A stretch of DNA of 64,000 nt from Gammaproteobacteria bacterium (GCA_003695765.1 RFHQ01000118.1:1-64000); one strand, 5' to 3'. Positions 6,004 to 14,488 are shown, counted from the stretch's first letter. Translations and numbers: made by a program. Notes: generated from the letters alone by a model not told the origin.

Positions 6004-8756
6004 GCGGCTGCGTATTTCTCGAAGTCGCAGGTCACATCCTGGAACACGGCGTTCGGTTCGAACTGGAAGGTCCGGTAGTTCACATGCCCCTGCCCGCCAG
6101 CCACGGCTGTCGGCTTGATCAGGCCGAAGGCCGACGTGACCGCACCGAAGTTCTGCCGCCCTCTGAACATCATCGGATCCCAGCCGTGGTACATGAAGGT
6201 CATGCCGGGCTGCATCGCCGGCGAGACGTGCGCCATGGCCACGAAGGCACCGTAGCGGTTGAACACGCGGATCAGTTCGCCATCGGCGACACCGCGCGCG
6301 GCCGCATCGTCCGGGTTGACGTAGATGTCCGGCTCGCCGCGCTGCAGGCCGACGAGCAGCGGATCATCGCGCCACATGCTGTGAATGCCGTGGCGGGCAT
6401 GTCCCATGACCAGCCGCAATGGCGCTGTTCGGTCACCGAGCGGCGCACGGTAGGCAGGCAGCGCTTCGCCCTCCTGCAGGAACCAGTCGTGGTCGATGTA
6501 ATACTGCTGCCGGCCGGTCAGCGTGTGGTAGGGCTTCTTGTCGTTGACGCTGCGGATCAGCGTGTCCCGGTACGGTGATCGCGGACCATAGACGAGCCCA
6601 TCGGAATCGGGCACGCGCGTGATACCGTTGCGCGCCAGCGTGTCGAAGGATTCCTTGGGAAAACCGGGATTGACTGCGATCTGGAAGTCCAGCGCATCGC
6701 GCATGCTCGTATAGGCGCCATTCTTCGTGAACAGCGCGTGGAACTGCGTGAAATCCCTCGTTACCGGCATGCCGAAATAATTGTCTTCGATGGGTGCGAT
6801 GCCGCGTTCCTCAGCGCGTTCGCTGATCGCCTTCGTCAGCCGTACGAACAGTTCGAAATCGTCGACCGCCTCGCCCAGCGGCGGCACGGCCGCGTCCAGG
6901 ACCTGCAGATAAGGTGTCCACTGCCACATGACGATGTCCTGGCGCTCGTAGTGATGCGCGACCGGCAGCACATAGTCCGAATACATGGCCGTCACGCCCA
7001 TGTCGGTCGCGCAGGTCACGATGTGCTCGAGCTGCTCGAAGGCCTCTTCCCGCCAGCGCTTGCCGGAGGCGCGCCAGTTGGCCGCATTGCTGCCCATGTA
7101 GAAACCCATCTTCCACGGGACACGGCCGTATTCCGGGAACCAGCGGTTCTGCACGGACTGCTGGAAGTACCGGTCGAAGTGCTCGGCCAGGGCTTCGCCG
7201 TAGATCTCGCGGTTCAGCTCCTTGCCGCCGGCATGCACATAGTCCCAGCGCGACAGCGTGGCCACGCGCAAGGTCGGCGGCAGGCCATCGAAGGTGAAGG
7301 CCAGCTGGTCCTGGTCCTGGGCGAGGTTCATGAACTGCAGGCCGCCCCCGGGCTTGCCCAGATTGCCGGTCAGTGACAGCAGCAGCAGCATCGATCGCTG
7401 TAGCAGGTCGCCATGCAGCCATTTCGATACCCGGAAGCCGGTGTAGATCATGGCCGGCTTGGCAGCGGCGAAGGTCCGGGCGATCTCGCGGATCACGTCC
7501 GGATGCACGCCGGTGATCTCGCGGGCCCGCTCCGGCGTGTAGGCAGCCAGCTGGTCCTTCAGCAGTTCGAAGACCGTGGTCACCTCGATCGGCCCGGCCG
7601 GGGTCTGGACCTGCCAGCGGCCTTCCAGCGCCGGCCGCAAGCCCCCGAGGCTCAGTCGCTCCGGGTGTTCGGGCACCGGCTGGCCCGGCGGCGGTACCCG
7701 AAAGCCGGTGCCCGGCGCCGCCACCGGCGCGTTTGCAGCCTGGTCCCAGAAATAGAAACGCTGATCGGCGCCGTCACCGGCATCGCCGAGGTCCGCGGCG
7801 CGCAGGAAGCGGCGATTGTCGGTCCGTACCAGAAACGGCAGGTCAGTCTGTTCACGGATGTAGTCCTCGTCGTGGCTGCCGTCCTCGATGATCACCTGCG
7901 CCATCGCCAGTGCCAGCGCCGTATCGGTTCCGGGCTTCGGGTTCACCCACTTGCTCGCATGCATCGCTGTTGGCGTGAATTCCGGCGAGATCGCGACGAC
8001 CTCGGTGCCGTTGTAGCGCGCCTCCCAGAAGAAATGCGCGTCCGGTATCCGCGTGACCGCAGGATTGGCGAACCAGATGAAACAGGCCTTCGACTTGAAG
8101 ATCGATGCCGCGGTGTCGCCGACCAGCGCCTCGCCGATCGTCAGGTAGATGCCGGTCGGGAGGTCGCCGACACCGGCGAAGGCCTCGGGCAACGGGCTGC
8201 CGGTGATGGTCGCGAAGCGCAGCAGGCCCATCAGCGAGGCACGCTTCATCGCCATCTGCGTGCCCAGGCCCATGGTTACCGACTCCGGGCCGTACTGGCT
8301 GCAGGTGTCGATGAAGCGATCGGCGATCTCGATCAGCGCCTGCTCCCAGCTGATACGTTCCCACTTGCCCTGGCCCCGCTCTCCGATCCGCTTCATCGGG
8401 TAGAGCACGCGCTGCCGGCCATACATGTATTTCGCATGCCGCAGGCCTTTCTGACAGCCGCGCGGCCCGTAGTCCGGCGCGTCCGGGTCCGACTTGCCGT
8501 ACTGGCCCTGCTGTTCCTCGCGCCAGACGATGCCGTTCTTGACATAGACATTGAAGGCGCAGCCGCCCTGGCAATTGGTGCCGTGTGAACCATGGGCGAC
8601 CCGGTCCCAGGTCCACTTGTGACGCATCAGGTCTTCCCAGCGGCCGTAGCCCTCGTCTGCGACCTGGCCGGCGGCGTTTGCATACTTGAGGCTGAGTGCG
8701 ACTGCACCGCCGCCCGCGAGAAACCCGCGCCGTGTCGTTGCCCTGCCTGCTGCCAT
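6000..8756 (-). CDS. Tat-exported type II DMSO-reductase-family molybdopterin oxidoreductase (ethylbenzene/steroid C25 dehydrogenase-like)
   Basis: 918 aa. The start ATG at 8756 is set by AGGGGAGG 5 nt upstream and gives a twin-arginine signal (T-T-R9-R10-G-F-L, hydrophobic to about residue 24), so the folded enzyme goes to the periplasm. The FS0 cluster has the type II ligand set H58-x3-C62-x3-C66 and C101. D198 in GVGDLP is the expected aspartate ligand to molybdenum. Members of this group hydroxylate hydrocarbons anaerobically with water (EbdA, S25dA) or reduce selenate/chlorate. The usual iron-sulfur beta, heme gamma and chaperone delta genes are absent nearby; instead a bilin-reductase-like gene overlaps the stop. 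Substrate unknown. Confidence 0.85.
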   Translation of the reverse strand: MAAGRATTRRGFLAGGGAVALSLKYANAAGQVADEGYGRWEDLMRHKWTWDRVAHGSHGTNCQGGCAFNVYVKNGIVWREEQQGQYGKSDPDAPDYGPRGCQKGLRHAKYMYGRQRVLYPMKRIGERGQGKWERISWEQALIEIADRFIDTCSQYGPESVTMGLGTQMAMKRASLMGLLRFATITGSPLPEAFAGVGDLPTGIYLTIGEALVGDTAASIFKSKACFIWFANPAVTRIPDAHFFWEARYNGTEVVAISPEFTPTAMHASKWVNPKPGTDTALALAMAQVIIEDGSHDEDYIREQTDLPFLVRTDNRRFLRAADLGDAGDGADQRFYFWDQAANAPVAAPGTGFRVPPPGQPVPEHPERLSLGGLRPALEGRWQVQTPAGPIEVTTVFELLKDQLAAYTPERAREITGVHPDVIREIARTFAAAKPAMIYTGFRVSKWLHGDLLQRSMLLLLSLTGNLGKPGGGLQFMNLAQDQDQLAFTFDGLPPTLRVATLSRWDYVHAGGKELNREIYGEALAEHFDRYFQQSVQNRWFPEYGRVPWKMGFYMGSNAANWRASGKRWREEAFEQLEHIVTCATDMGVTAMYSDYVLPVAHHYERQDIVMWQWTPYLQVLDAAVPPLGEAVDDFELFVRLTKAISERAEERGIAPIEDNYFGMPVTRDFTQFHALFTKNGAYTSMRDALDFQIAVNPGFPKESFDTLARNGITRVPDSDGLVYGPRSPYRDTLIRSVNDKKPYHTLTGRQQYYIDHDWFLQEGEALPAYRAPLGDRTAPLRLVMGHARHGIHSMWRDDPLLVGLQRGEPDIYVNPDDAAARGVADGELIRVFNRYGAFVAMAHVSPAMQPGMTFMYHGWDPMMFRGRQNFGAVTSAFGLIKPTAVAGGQGHVNYRTFQFEPNAVFQDVTCDFEKYAAA

Positions 8757-8778
8757 CGCTGCCTCCCCTGCTATCCGC

Positions 8779-9402
8779 TCAGCCATGTTGTCCCGGCATG
8801 ACGAAACGCCGCCCGCTGGCCTGACCGAGCGCATATTCGACCAGCGGCATGCTTTCGTTGCCGTGGAACATCCGTTCGCCGACGAACATCGTCGCCGACG
8901 CAAAACCGCCGCGCGCCGCGAGTTCCCGTGCGTTGGCCGCCAGCGCTTCGGCGGTGCCGGGATCCGCCAGCGCCGAGTGGAACGCCGCGCCTTCCAGGCC
9001 GGCCGCCGCCGCGAGTTCCAGCAGGGCCGCCTCGGTCAGCGGCGGCTCGCCGCGCCCGAACTCGGCGGCCCAGACCGCCTCGGCGTAGGCGCGGGCCCGT
9101 TCCGTCGCCGCCGCGTAGACCGCGCCACGGGCGGCCAGCGTCAGCTCGGCGGGCCAGCCCTCGGGCAATTGCAGCGGTCGTGCGCAGAAATCGGCCCAGG
9201 CGGCCAGCATGCGCTGCGCATGCGCCCGCCGCGGCGGTTCGGCGGGCCAGCGCTGCTCAGCAGCCGACCGGCCGAGGTCGCTCAGCCGGAACGGCCGCCA
9301 GCGAATGCGCGCGCCGGTGCGCACGGCAGCCTCGTGCAAGCGCCCGGCCGCGAGGTAGGTCCACGGGCAACTCAGGTCGAAAAAGAACTCGACCTCGGCC
9401 AT
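8779..9402 (-). CDS. DsbA-family / 2-hydroxychromene-2-carboxylate isomerase-like protein
   Basis: 207 aa thioredoxin-fold protein. It starts MAEVEFFFDLSCPWTYLAAG; the S11-C-P-W element lies where DsbA/GST-kappa proteins keep the active site. The C-terminal FASATMFVGERMFHG...LVEYAL is the usual substrate-cradle end of this family. HCCA isomerases rearrange aromatic ring-fission intermediates using glutathione, which would fit the neighbourhood, but FrnE-type disulfide isomerases look similar. It lies 22 nt upstream of the molybdenum gene and 6 nt downstream of the acyl-CoA ligase, within the same minus-strand operon. Confidence 0.75.
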   Translation of the reverse strand: MAEVEFFFDLSCPWTYLAAGRLHEAAVRTGARIRWRPFRLSDLGRSAAEQRWPAEPPRRAHAQRMLAAWADFCARPLQLPEGWPAELTLAARGAVYAAATERARAYAEAVWAAEFGRGEPPLTEAALLELAAAAGLEGAAFHSALADPGTAEALAANARELAARGGFASATMFVGERMFHGNESMPLVEYALGQASGRRFVMPGQHG

Positions 9403-9408
9403 GGGCCG

Positions 9409-10944
9409 TCAGCCGCGCCGGCGCAGCTCGGTCTTCAGGACCTTGCCGCTGGCATTGCGCGGGATCTGTTCGAGCAATTCGATCTCGCGCGGAATCTTCA
9501 TCCGTGAGATCCGCGGCTCGCACCACGCCTGCAGGCCGTCCGCTTCGAGTTCGGCGCCAGGCCGCGGCACGACGAAAGCCTTGAGTCGCTCGCCCCATTT
9601 CTCGTCCGGCACGCCGATCACCGCGACGTCGCTGATATCCGGGTGCTGGTGCAAGACCTCTTCGATTTCCCGCGGATAGATGTTGATGCCGCCGGAGATC
9701 ACCATGTCCTTCTTGCGATCGACGATGTAGATATAGCCCTCGGCATCCCGCCGCGCCAGATCGCCGACCGTGACCCAACCATCGTGGTAGGCCTCGGCGG
9801 TGGCCTCAGGGCGCCCCCAGTAGCCGTTGAACAGGTATGGGCTGCTGGAGAACAGTTCGCCGACTTCGTCCGCGTCGCAGAGGCTGCCGTCATCGCGCCG
9901 GATCTCGACGCGGGTCAGCGCGATCGGTTGTCCGACGCACTGTTGCTTGCGCAACTGGTCGGCCGGCCGCAGGTTGGTGACGATGCCCGCCTCGGTGGAG
10001 CCATAGGTCTCGTGCAGCAGCCCGGCGCCGAAATACTCGACCAGGCGTTCTTTCAGGGCCTGTGGCAGCGGTGCGGCATTCGAGATCACGCTGCGCAAGT
10101 GCCGTGGCCTGAACTGCGCCAGTGTCGCCTCCGGCAGATTCATCATCAGGTGAAAATGCGTCGGCACGCCGAAGAAGCCGGTCATCTGCTGTTCGCCGAG
10201 GCTGCGCAGCACGGCCTCCGGGTCGAAGCTGTCCATGATCTCCAGGTGGCCGCCGAAGAAGATCGGCGCGAGAGAAAAGATCATTCCCGCGCCGTGGCAC
10301 ATCGGCGCGATGGCCAGGAAACGGTCGTCCGGCGAATAGCAGCCGTACTCCACGGCCATGGCGAACAGGGTCAGGATCCGCGAGCGGTGGGGCACCAGCA
10401 CCCCCTTCGGCCGGCCCGTCGTGCCGGAGGTATAGGGGATCGTGAACACGCCCCATTCGGCGACGCCCGGTTTCGGCACCGGGCCATGGGCCGCGGCCAG
10501 CAGCGACTCGAGTTCCGGGCCGATCTCGACGAGCCGCTGGACGCTCGAGAACGAGGCATCCCGCAGGCGCGCGGCATTGTCGGCGTCAGTGAACAGCACG
10601 CGCGCCTGCGCGTCGTCACAGATCGCGACGACCTCCGCCGTTGCCAGCTTCGGATTCACCGTGGCCAGTGCCACACCGCTGGCGGCCGCGCCGAGGACGA
10701 TTTCCAGGTATTCGATCGAGTTGCGCGCGACGATGGCTGCATGGTCGCCGGCGCTCAGTCCGAGGCCTTGCGTGATCGCGTTGCCCACCCGCTCGATTCG
10801 TTCGACCAGCTCGCCGTAGCGTCGCTGCCGGTTCCCGTGGCGGCAGGCAATCTTGTCCGGCGCCCGGCTGGCGGCGGCGCGTACCCCGTCGGCCAGCGAC
10901 AGGTGCTGGAAGGAAAATGGCAGTTCCGGGCTGCGTGGGGGCAT
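9409..10944 (-). CDS. AMP-dependent acyl-CoA synthetase/ligase
   Basis: 511 aa, ANL superfamily. The P-loop YTSGTTGRPKG is at residues 171-181, followed by the YGSTEAG adenine-site motif, the GDLARRDAEGYIYIVDRKKD hinge region, GGINIYPREIEEVL, and the catalytic lysine in NASGKVLK (K501). The enzyme adenylates a carboxylic acid and transfers it to CoA in the cytoplasm. The chain length or aromatic nature of the acid cannot be read from sequence. It sits in a tight minus-strand operon with the amidohydrolase upstream (6-nt gap) and the isomerase downstream, consistent with CoA activation of a pathway intermediate. Confidence 0.9.
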   Translation of the reverse strand: MPPRSPELPFSFQHLSLADGVRAAASRAPDKIACRHGNRQRRYGELVERIERVGNAITQGLGLSAGDHAAIVARNSIEYLEIVLGAAASGVALATVNPKLATAEVVAICDDAQARVLFTDADNAARLRDASFSSVQRLVEIGPELESLLAAAHGPVPKPGVAEWGVFTIPYTSGTTGRPKGVLVPHRSRILTLFAMAVEYGCYSPDDRFLAIAPMCHGAGMIFSLAPIFFGGHLEIMDSFDPEAVLRSLGEQQMTGFFGVPTHFHLMMNLPEATLAQFRPRHLRSVISNAAPLPQALKERLVEYFGAGLLHETYGSTEAGIVTNLRPADQLRKQQCVGQPIALTRVEIRRDDGSLCDADEVGELFSSSPYLFNGYWGRPEATAEAYHDGWVTVGDLARRDAEGYIYIVDRKKDMVISGGINIYPREIEEVLHQHPDISDVAVIGVPDEKWGERLKAFVVPRPGAELEADGLQAWCEPRISRMKIPREIELLEQIPRNASGKVLKTELRRRG

Positions 10945-10950
10945 GGTCCC

Positions 10951-11808
10951 TCAGCCCGGCAGTTTGAATACGCGCAGTGCGTTGTCGCGCATCAGCAAGC
11001 GCTTGGCGTCCTCGCGCAGCCCCAGCGCATCGACCTCGTGCACGGCACGCTCCGGATCGATGACCGGCCAGTCGGTGCCGAACATCACCTTGTGCTTGCC
11101 ATAGCTGTTCGCGTAATGCACGAAGGACTCGGGCCAGTAGCGCGGCGCGTAGGCATCGCCGGCCGTGTAGACATTCTCGTGTTTCCAGCACATGGAGATC
11201 ATTTCCTCGGTCCACGGGATGCCGATGTGGATGCCGATGAGCCTCAGCTCCGGAAAATCGATGGCCACCTGGTCGAGGCAGATCGGTCGCCCGACGCTCG
11301 GCAGGCGCCGCTCGCGGGAATACACGAGGTTGTGGCCAACCTGCATCATGATCGGGATGTCCAGCTCGCAGCACTTGGCGTAATAGGGGTAATACTTTGC
11401 GTGGTCCGGCGGCAGCTCGCACCAGTGCGGATACAGGTGAGCGCCGACGAAGTCATACTCGCGCACCGCCTGCTCCAGGTCCCGCAGCCCACGCATGCCG
11501 CGAAAGGGGTCGATACCGGCGAGGCCGGAGAAACGCTCGGGATATTGCCGGCAGACTTCGTAGACCCGCTCGTAGGGGATCTCGAAACCGCCGCGCCTGT
11601 TGATGTCACCGGCGCGGACCGCGATCAGCAGCGAGCGTTCGATGCCAGCGCGATCCATGCGCTGCAGGTAGTCCTCGATCGGCACGCCGCCGCGGATCTC
11701 CTCGGGCATGCGCACTTGGGCCTTGAAGGCCTCGTCCAGGCCCGTCTGCCCCCTCTCGACCTCGAGCGGGGTAAAAAGATTACAAACAATATCAATGGCT
11801 CCAGCCAT
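10951..11808 (-). CDS. Amidohydrolase-2 family TIM-barrel protein lacking the N-terminal HxH
   Basis: 285 aa. Family features seen: GIERSLLI, FSGLAGIDPFRG, GAHLYPHWCELPP, IMMQVGH, LIGIHIG and the terminal MFGTDWP with the conserved Asp. These are typical of the ACMSD/resorcylate decarboxylase-like branch that hydrolyses or decarboxylates aromatic acids. The first-strand metal motif (usually DxHxH) reads I-D-I-V-C-N-L here, so two metal-binding histidines are missing. Either this subfamily binds metal differently or it works without it. The first coding bases are unusually A+T-rich. It lies 6 nt before the acyl-CoA ligase gene. Confidence 0.75.
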   Translation of the reverse strand: MAGAIDIVCNLFTPLEVERGQTGLDEAFKAQVRMPEEIRGGVPIEDYLQRMDRAGIERSLLIAVRAGDINRRGGFEIPYERVYEVCRQYPERFSGLAGIDPFRGMRGLRDLEQAVREYDFVGAHLYPHWCELPPDHAKYYPYYAKCCELDIPIMMQVGHNLVYSRERRLPSVGRPICLDQVAIDFPELRLIGIHIGIPWTEEMISMCWKHENVYTAGDAYAPRYWPESFVHYANSYGKHKVMFGTDWPVIDPERAVHEVDALGLREDAKRLLMRDNALRVFKLPG

Positions 11809-11844
11809 CTTCCTAAAGCCAGATCGAGAAAATGCTGGCGCCGC

Positions 11845-12750
11845 TTACCAGCCGTCGAGGTCCCACTCGCCGGTCGAACGCGAGCGCACCGGGATGCCGG
11901 CGATCACCGGCGCCTCGGTGACCGGGTCGTAGTTCACGGCATCGCCCTCGACGATCACGCGCTCGTTCACGGTAATCCAGTTCACCAGGCTGCCGTCGAG
12001 GCGGAAGAAGCCGGTCCAGCCCTTTTCCTCGCCGGCCACGAAATGCCCGTGCTTCACGCGCGCCGGGCGGAAGAAATAGGTGCCTGCATCGAGGGTACCG
12101 AAGTTGTAGACCAGGTGCCCGTCGAGACTGTAGGCCTCCTCGAAGACCGGGTGATGCACCATGCGGTTGTCCGACCAGCCGGGTGGCGCCCAGGCCAGCA
12201 TCGTGACGAAACCGGTGTTGTTGTCGTCCGGCGAAGCCGGATCCAGGTACAGCAGCTTGAGCTTCAGGAAGCGTTGGGTATCGCCCTCGTAAACGTTGGG
12301 CATCCATTCCATGCGGCTGGTGTCGACCACGGTCAGTTCGCCGGGTTCGTCCGACACGGTATTGCCGCCGCGTGGCACGAACTTGTCGCGGTTGCCCTTC
12401 GCCGCGGTGAAGCCCCAGTCACCGTATTCCCGGAACAGCAGAATCTCCGAGCCTGCCTGCACCGAGATCTCCGGCACCCAGAGGCCGGCGGGCGCTCGGA
12501 AATACGCCCCCTTGCCGAGCAAGCGGTCGCCCAGCTTGACGGCTCCATCCATGACAAACCACTCGACATCGGCATTGTGATAGCCGGCCGGCCGGTGCCA
12601 GGCACTGTCGAAGTGCAGGCGCGTCGACGCGGCGCCGTTCTCCTCGTCGTAGGACAGGTTCCGCTGGCGCACGCGGCCCTCGCCGCCGTACAGCTCGGCG
12701 GCATGCCAGCAGAGGTCTTCGGCCTGGATCAGTTCAACATGGGGTCGCAT
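11845..12750 (-). CDS. Bicupin (DUF4437/ChrR-like cupin) protein
   Basis: 301 aa with two consecutive cupin-like beta-barrels. The first (about residues 15-125) has NADVEWFVMDG and a GKGAYFRAPAG turn. The second (about 160-290) contains MVHHPVFEEAY and RVKHGHF, which supply histidines and glutamates suited to binding a metal. Such bicupins act as dioxygenases, isomerases or sensors; which one applies here is not clear. The ATG at 12750 is fixed by AGGAG 6 nt upstream. It heads the minus-strand catabolic operon and is divergent from a membrane-protein gene. Confidence 0.7.
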   Translation of the reverse strand: MRPHVELIQAEDLCWHAAELYGGEGRVRQRNLSYDEENGAASTRLHFDSAWHRPAGYHNADVEWFVMDGAVKLGDRLLGKGAYFRAPAGLWVPEISVQAGSEILLFREYGDWGFTAAKGNRDKFVPRGGNTVSDEPGELTVVDTSRMEWMPNVYEGDTQRFLKLKLLYLDPASPDDNNTGFVTMLAWAPPGWSDNRMVHHPVFEEAYSLDGHLVYNFGTLDAGTYFFRPARVKHGHFVAGEEKGWTGFFRLDGSLVNWITVNERVIVEGDAVNYDPVTEAPVIAGIPVRSRSTGEWDLDGW

Positions 12751-12944
12751 CGAATCTCCTCGGAACCATCGCCTGGCCGGCACGCCGGCCCTGTCAGTAG
12801 ACTATCAACAGTTTCCCTTGAGGGCGCAAGCGCCGCCGCGGCGCCCCGCCCTGCGGTCGCCGCATTGCATCGCCCGGGCGCGCCGGGCTGCGGGCCGGGA
12901 TTTTGCGGTATCGTTCCGGGGCAGCATCTGTTCAGGGTCCGCCA

Positions 12945-13616
12945 ATGAGCGAATTCGAAGCCTGGAAATACCTGCACATCCTGATGTTCGTATTCTGGAT
13001 CGGCACCGACCTCGCCGTGTACCTGTCGGCGCGCAAGGCCACCGATCCAACCCTGCCCTTCGATGCCCGCGTGCTGCTGCTGCACTGGGCGCTGCGGATC
13101 GAGCTGCTGCCCCGGACGATGTGGAAGGCGGCGTTGCCGCTGGGCGTGATGCTGTCGGTCGATATGGGGCTGCTGGATCTCGGTGGGCCCGGCATCGCGC
13201 TGGTCTGGGCCTTCACGCTGGCCTGGTGGGCGATCAGCGTGACCGGCGCCTACAAGTACGACCAGCCGCTCGGCCATCGGCTGGGCAAGTTGAACAATCT
13301 GCTGACCGGCATCGTCGGCGTCGGCTTGATCGGGCTCGCGCTCGCGTCCGCCGCCGGCCACGGCCCCTTCGACGCGAATGCCAGCTGGCTGCTGTGGAAG
13401 GTCGGCCTGTATGGGCTGATCAATCTGATGGTGATCCTGATGCTGGTCGTGTTCGACCCGATGGGCGTGGCTTTCGCCCGCATGGCCAGCGAGGGCAGCA
13501 CACCGGAGCTGGAGCAGATCATCGGTTCGGTCATGAGCCGCTCGACGATCGTGATCTGGGCCACTTACGCCACGATTGCGCTGGTGGCCTTCATCGCCAC
13601 CAGCAAGGTGCTCTGA
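12945..13616 (+). CDS. Multi-pass membrane protein, paralogue of the facing gene
   Basis: 223 aa with about 6 hydrophobic segments and no signal peptide. The N-terminal part reads LHILMFVFWIGTDLAVYLS, with TDPTLPFDAR and LLPRTMWKAALPLG after it. The same pattern recurs in the next, oppositely oriented protein, so the two are homologous. A histidine in the first helix and further polar residues in helices could carry heme or metal, as in CopD/DUF2269-like proteins, but this is a guess. The ATG at 12945 is chosen because it starts directly before the first conserved helix. Function unknown. Confidence 0.7.
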   Translation: MSEFEAWKYLHILMFVFWIGTDLAVYLSARKATDPTLPFDARVLLLHWALRIELLPRTMWKAALPLGVMLSVDMGLLDLGGPGIALVWAFTLAWWAISVTGAYKYDQPLGHRLGKLNNLLTGIVGVGLIGLALASAAGHGPFDANASWLLWKVGLYGLINLMVILMLVVFDPMGVAFARMASEGSTPELEQIIGSVMSRSTIVIWATYATIALVAFIATSKVL

Positions 13617-13622
13617 ACGGCC

Positions 13623-14429
13623 TCAGGGCGCCGCGACCGTGCTGGCCGCGACGACGTCCGGGGCGCGGCGGTCTCCTGGCTGGAAGACGCCGAGCGCCGC
13701 TGCCATCAGCAGGCAGATCCACATCGCGATGACATAGGGCCGGGTCAGCGCGAGGCTGCCCGCCATACGCCGGTCGTTTTCCGGGCTCGCGCCCTCCGCT
13801 GCCATCCGGCCGATGCCCGCGAGCAAAGGCGCGACGCGCAGCCGCATCAGCAAGCCGAACAGCAGGATGGCCGCGAACAGCAGCAGCTTGCCGGCCACCC
13901 ACGGCGTCTCGGCCAGCCGGCCGCTGGTCCAGGCCTGGCCCACCGAGCCCAGCACGGCGACGATCATCACGGCGCGGAACCAGAAGTCGATCCGTGCCAG
14001 CCGGTCGCCGGCCGGTGTGCCGCGCTTCAGGTACACGGCCAAGACCAGCGCCAGCCAGGCCGGCCCCAGCAGCACGATGCCGAACAGCTGCCATGCCGGA
14101 TGCGGGATGCCGATGAACTCGGTCAGCAAGCCGCCGGCCGTCAGCATCAGGCTCAGGCAGACGCGCGGCACCAGGTCCACCTGGCTCATGACCTGGGCCG
14201 CTGCCAGCCGTTGCGCCGGCGACAGGCGGGTATCGGTGATCCGGTGGCTGAGGTAGTACACCCCGATGTCCGGCCCCAGCCAATAGACGAACAGCAGCTG
14301 GTGGACGAACAGCGCCAGTTCGGCGGCCGTCAGGCCATCGTCGGCACCGCGGACGCCGGCCGCCGCGAACAGCAGCCCGGCCGGCAGCAGCACCAGTCCC
14401 CACAGCATTCCCGCGCCCGCGCGTCCCAT
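13623..14429 (-). CDS. Multi-pass membrane protein, paralogue of the facing gene
   Basis: 268 aa, about 7 hydrophobic segments; the first (residues 8-28) may be a signal anchor. The helix VHQLLFVYWLGPDIGVYYLS, then TDTRLSPAQR and LVPRVCLSLMLTAGG, aligns with the protein on the opposite strand. The stops are only 6 nt apart. GGGGAGG lies 6 nt before the ATG. It is downstream of ccoS on the same strand but separated by 82 nt, and a GTTTGTAAT element lies 50 nt upstream of its start. Function unknown; a quinone/heme membrane redox or sensor role is possible. Confidence 0.7.
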   Translation of the reverse strand: MGRAGAGMLWGLVLLPAGLLFAAAGVRGADDGLTAAELALFVHQLLFVYWLGPDIGVYYLSHRITDTRLSPAQRLAAAQVMSQVDLVPRVCLSLMLTAGGLLTEFIGIPHPAWQLFGIVLLGPAWLALVLAVYLKRGTPAGDRLARIDFWFRAVMIVAVLGSVGQAWTSGRLAETPWVAGKLLLFAAILLFGLLMRLRVAPLLAGIGRMAAEGASPENDRRMAGSLALTRPYVIAMWICLLMAAALGVFQPGDRRAPDVVAASTVAAP

Positions 14430-14479
14430 CGGCGGCCTCCCCGGTCTGGACCCGGTTATTCTTGCCGTGAGGCGGGCGG

Positions 14480-14488
14480 ATTACAAAC
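14480..14488 (-). promoter_or_regulatory. GTTTGTAAT element 50 nt upstream of a membrane-protein gene
   Basis: The minus strand reads GTTTGTAATCCGCC here. Nearly the same string, GTTTGTAATTCTCC, occurs 48 nt upstream of the DUF5658 gene (44249-44257) in the same orientation. In a G+C-rich window such an A+T-rich 9-mer is rare. It may be part of a promoter (for example an ECF-type -35) or an operator. It could also be chance. Confidence 0.25.

Noticed and set aside
11789-11797. Third GTTTGTAAT copy as a regulatory site
   Set aside because: It lies inside the amidohydrolase coding sequence (codons for V-C-N), so chance or coding constraint is more likely.
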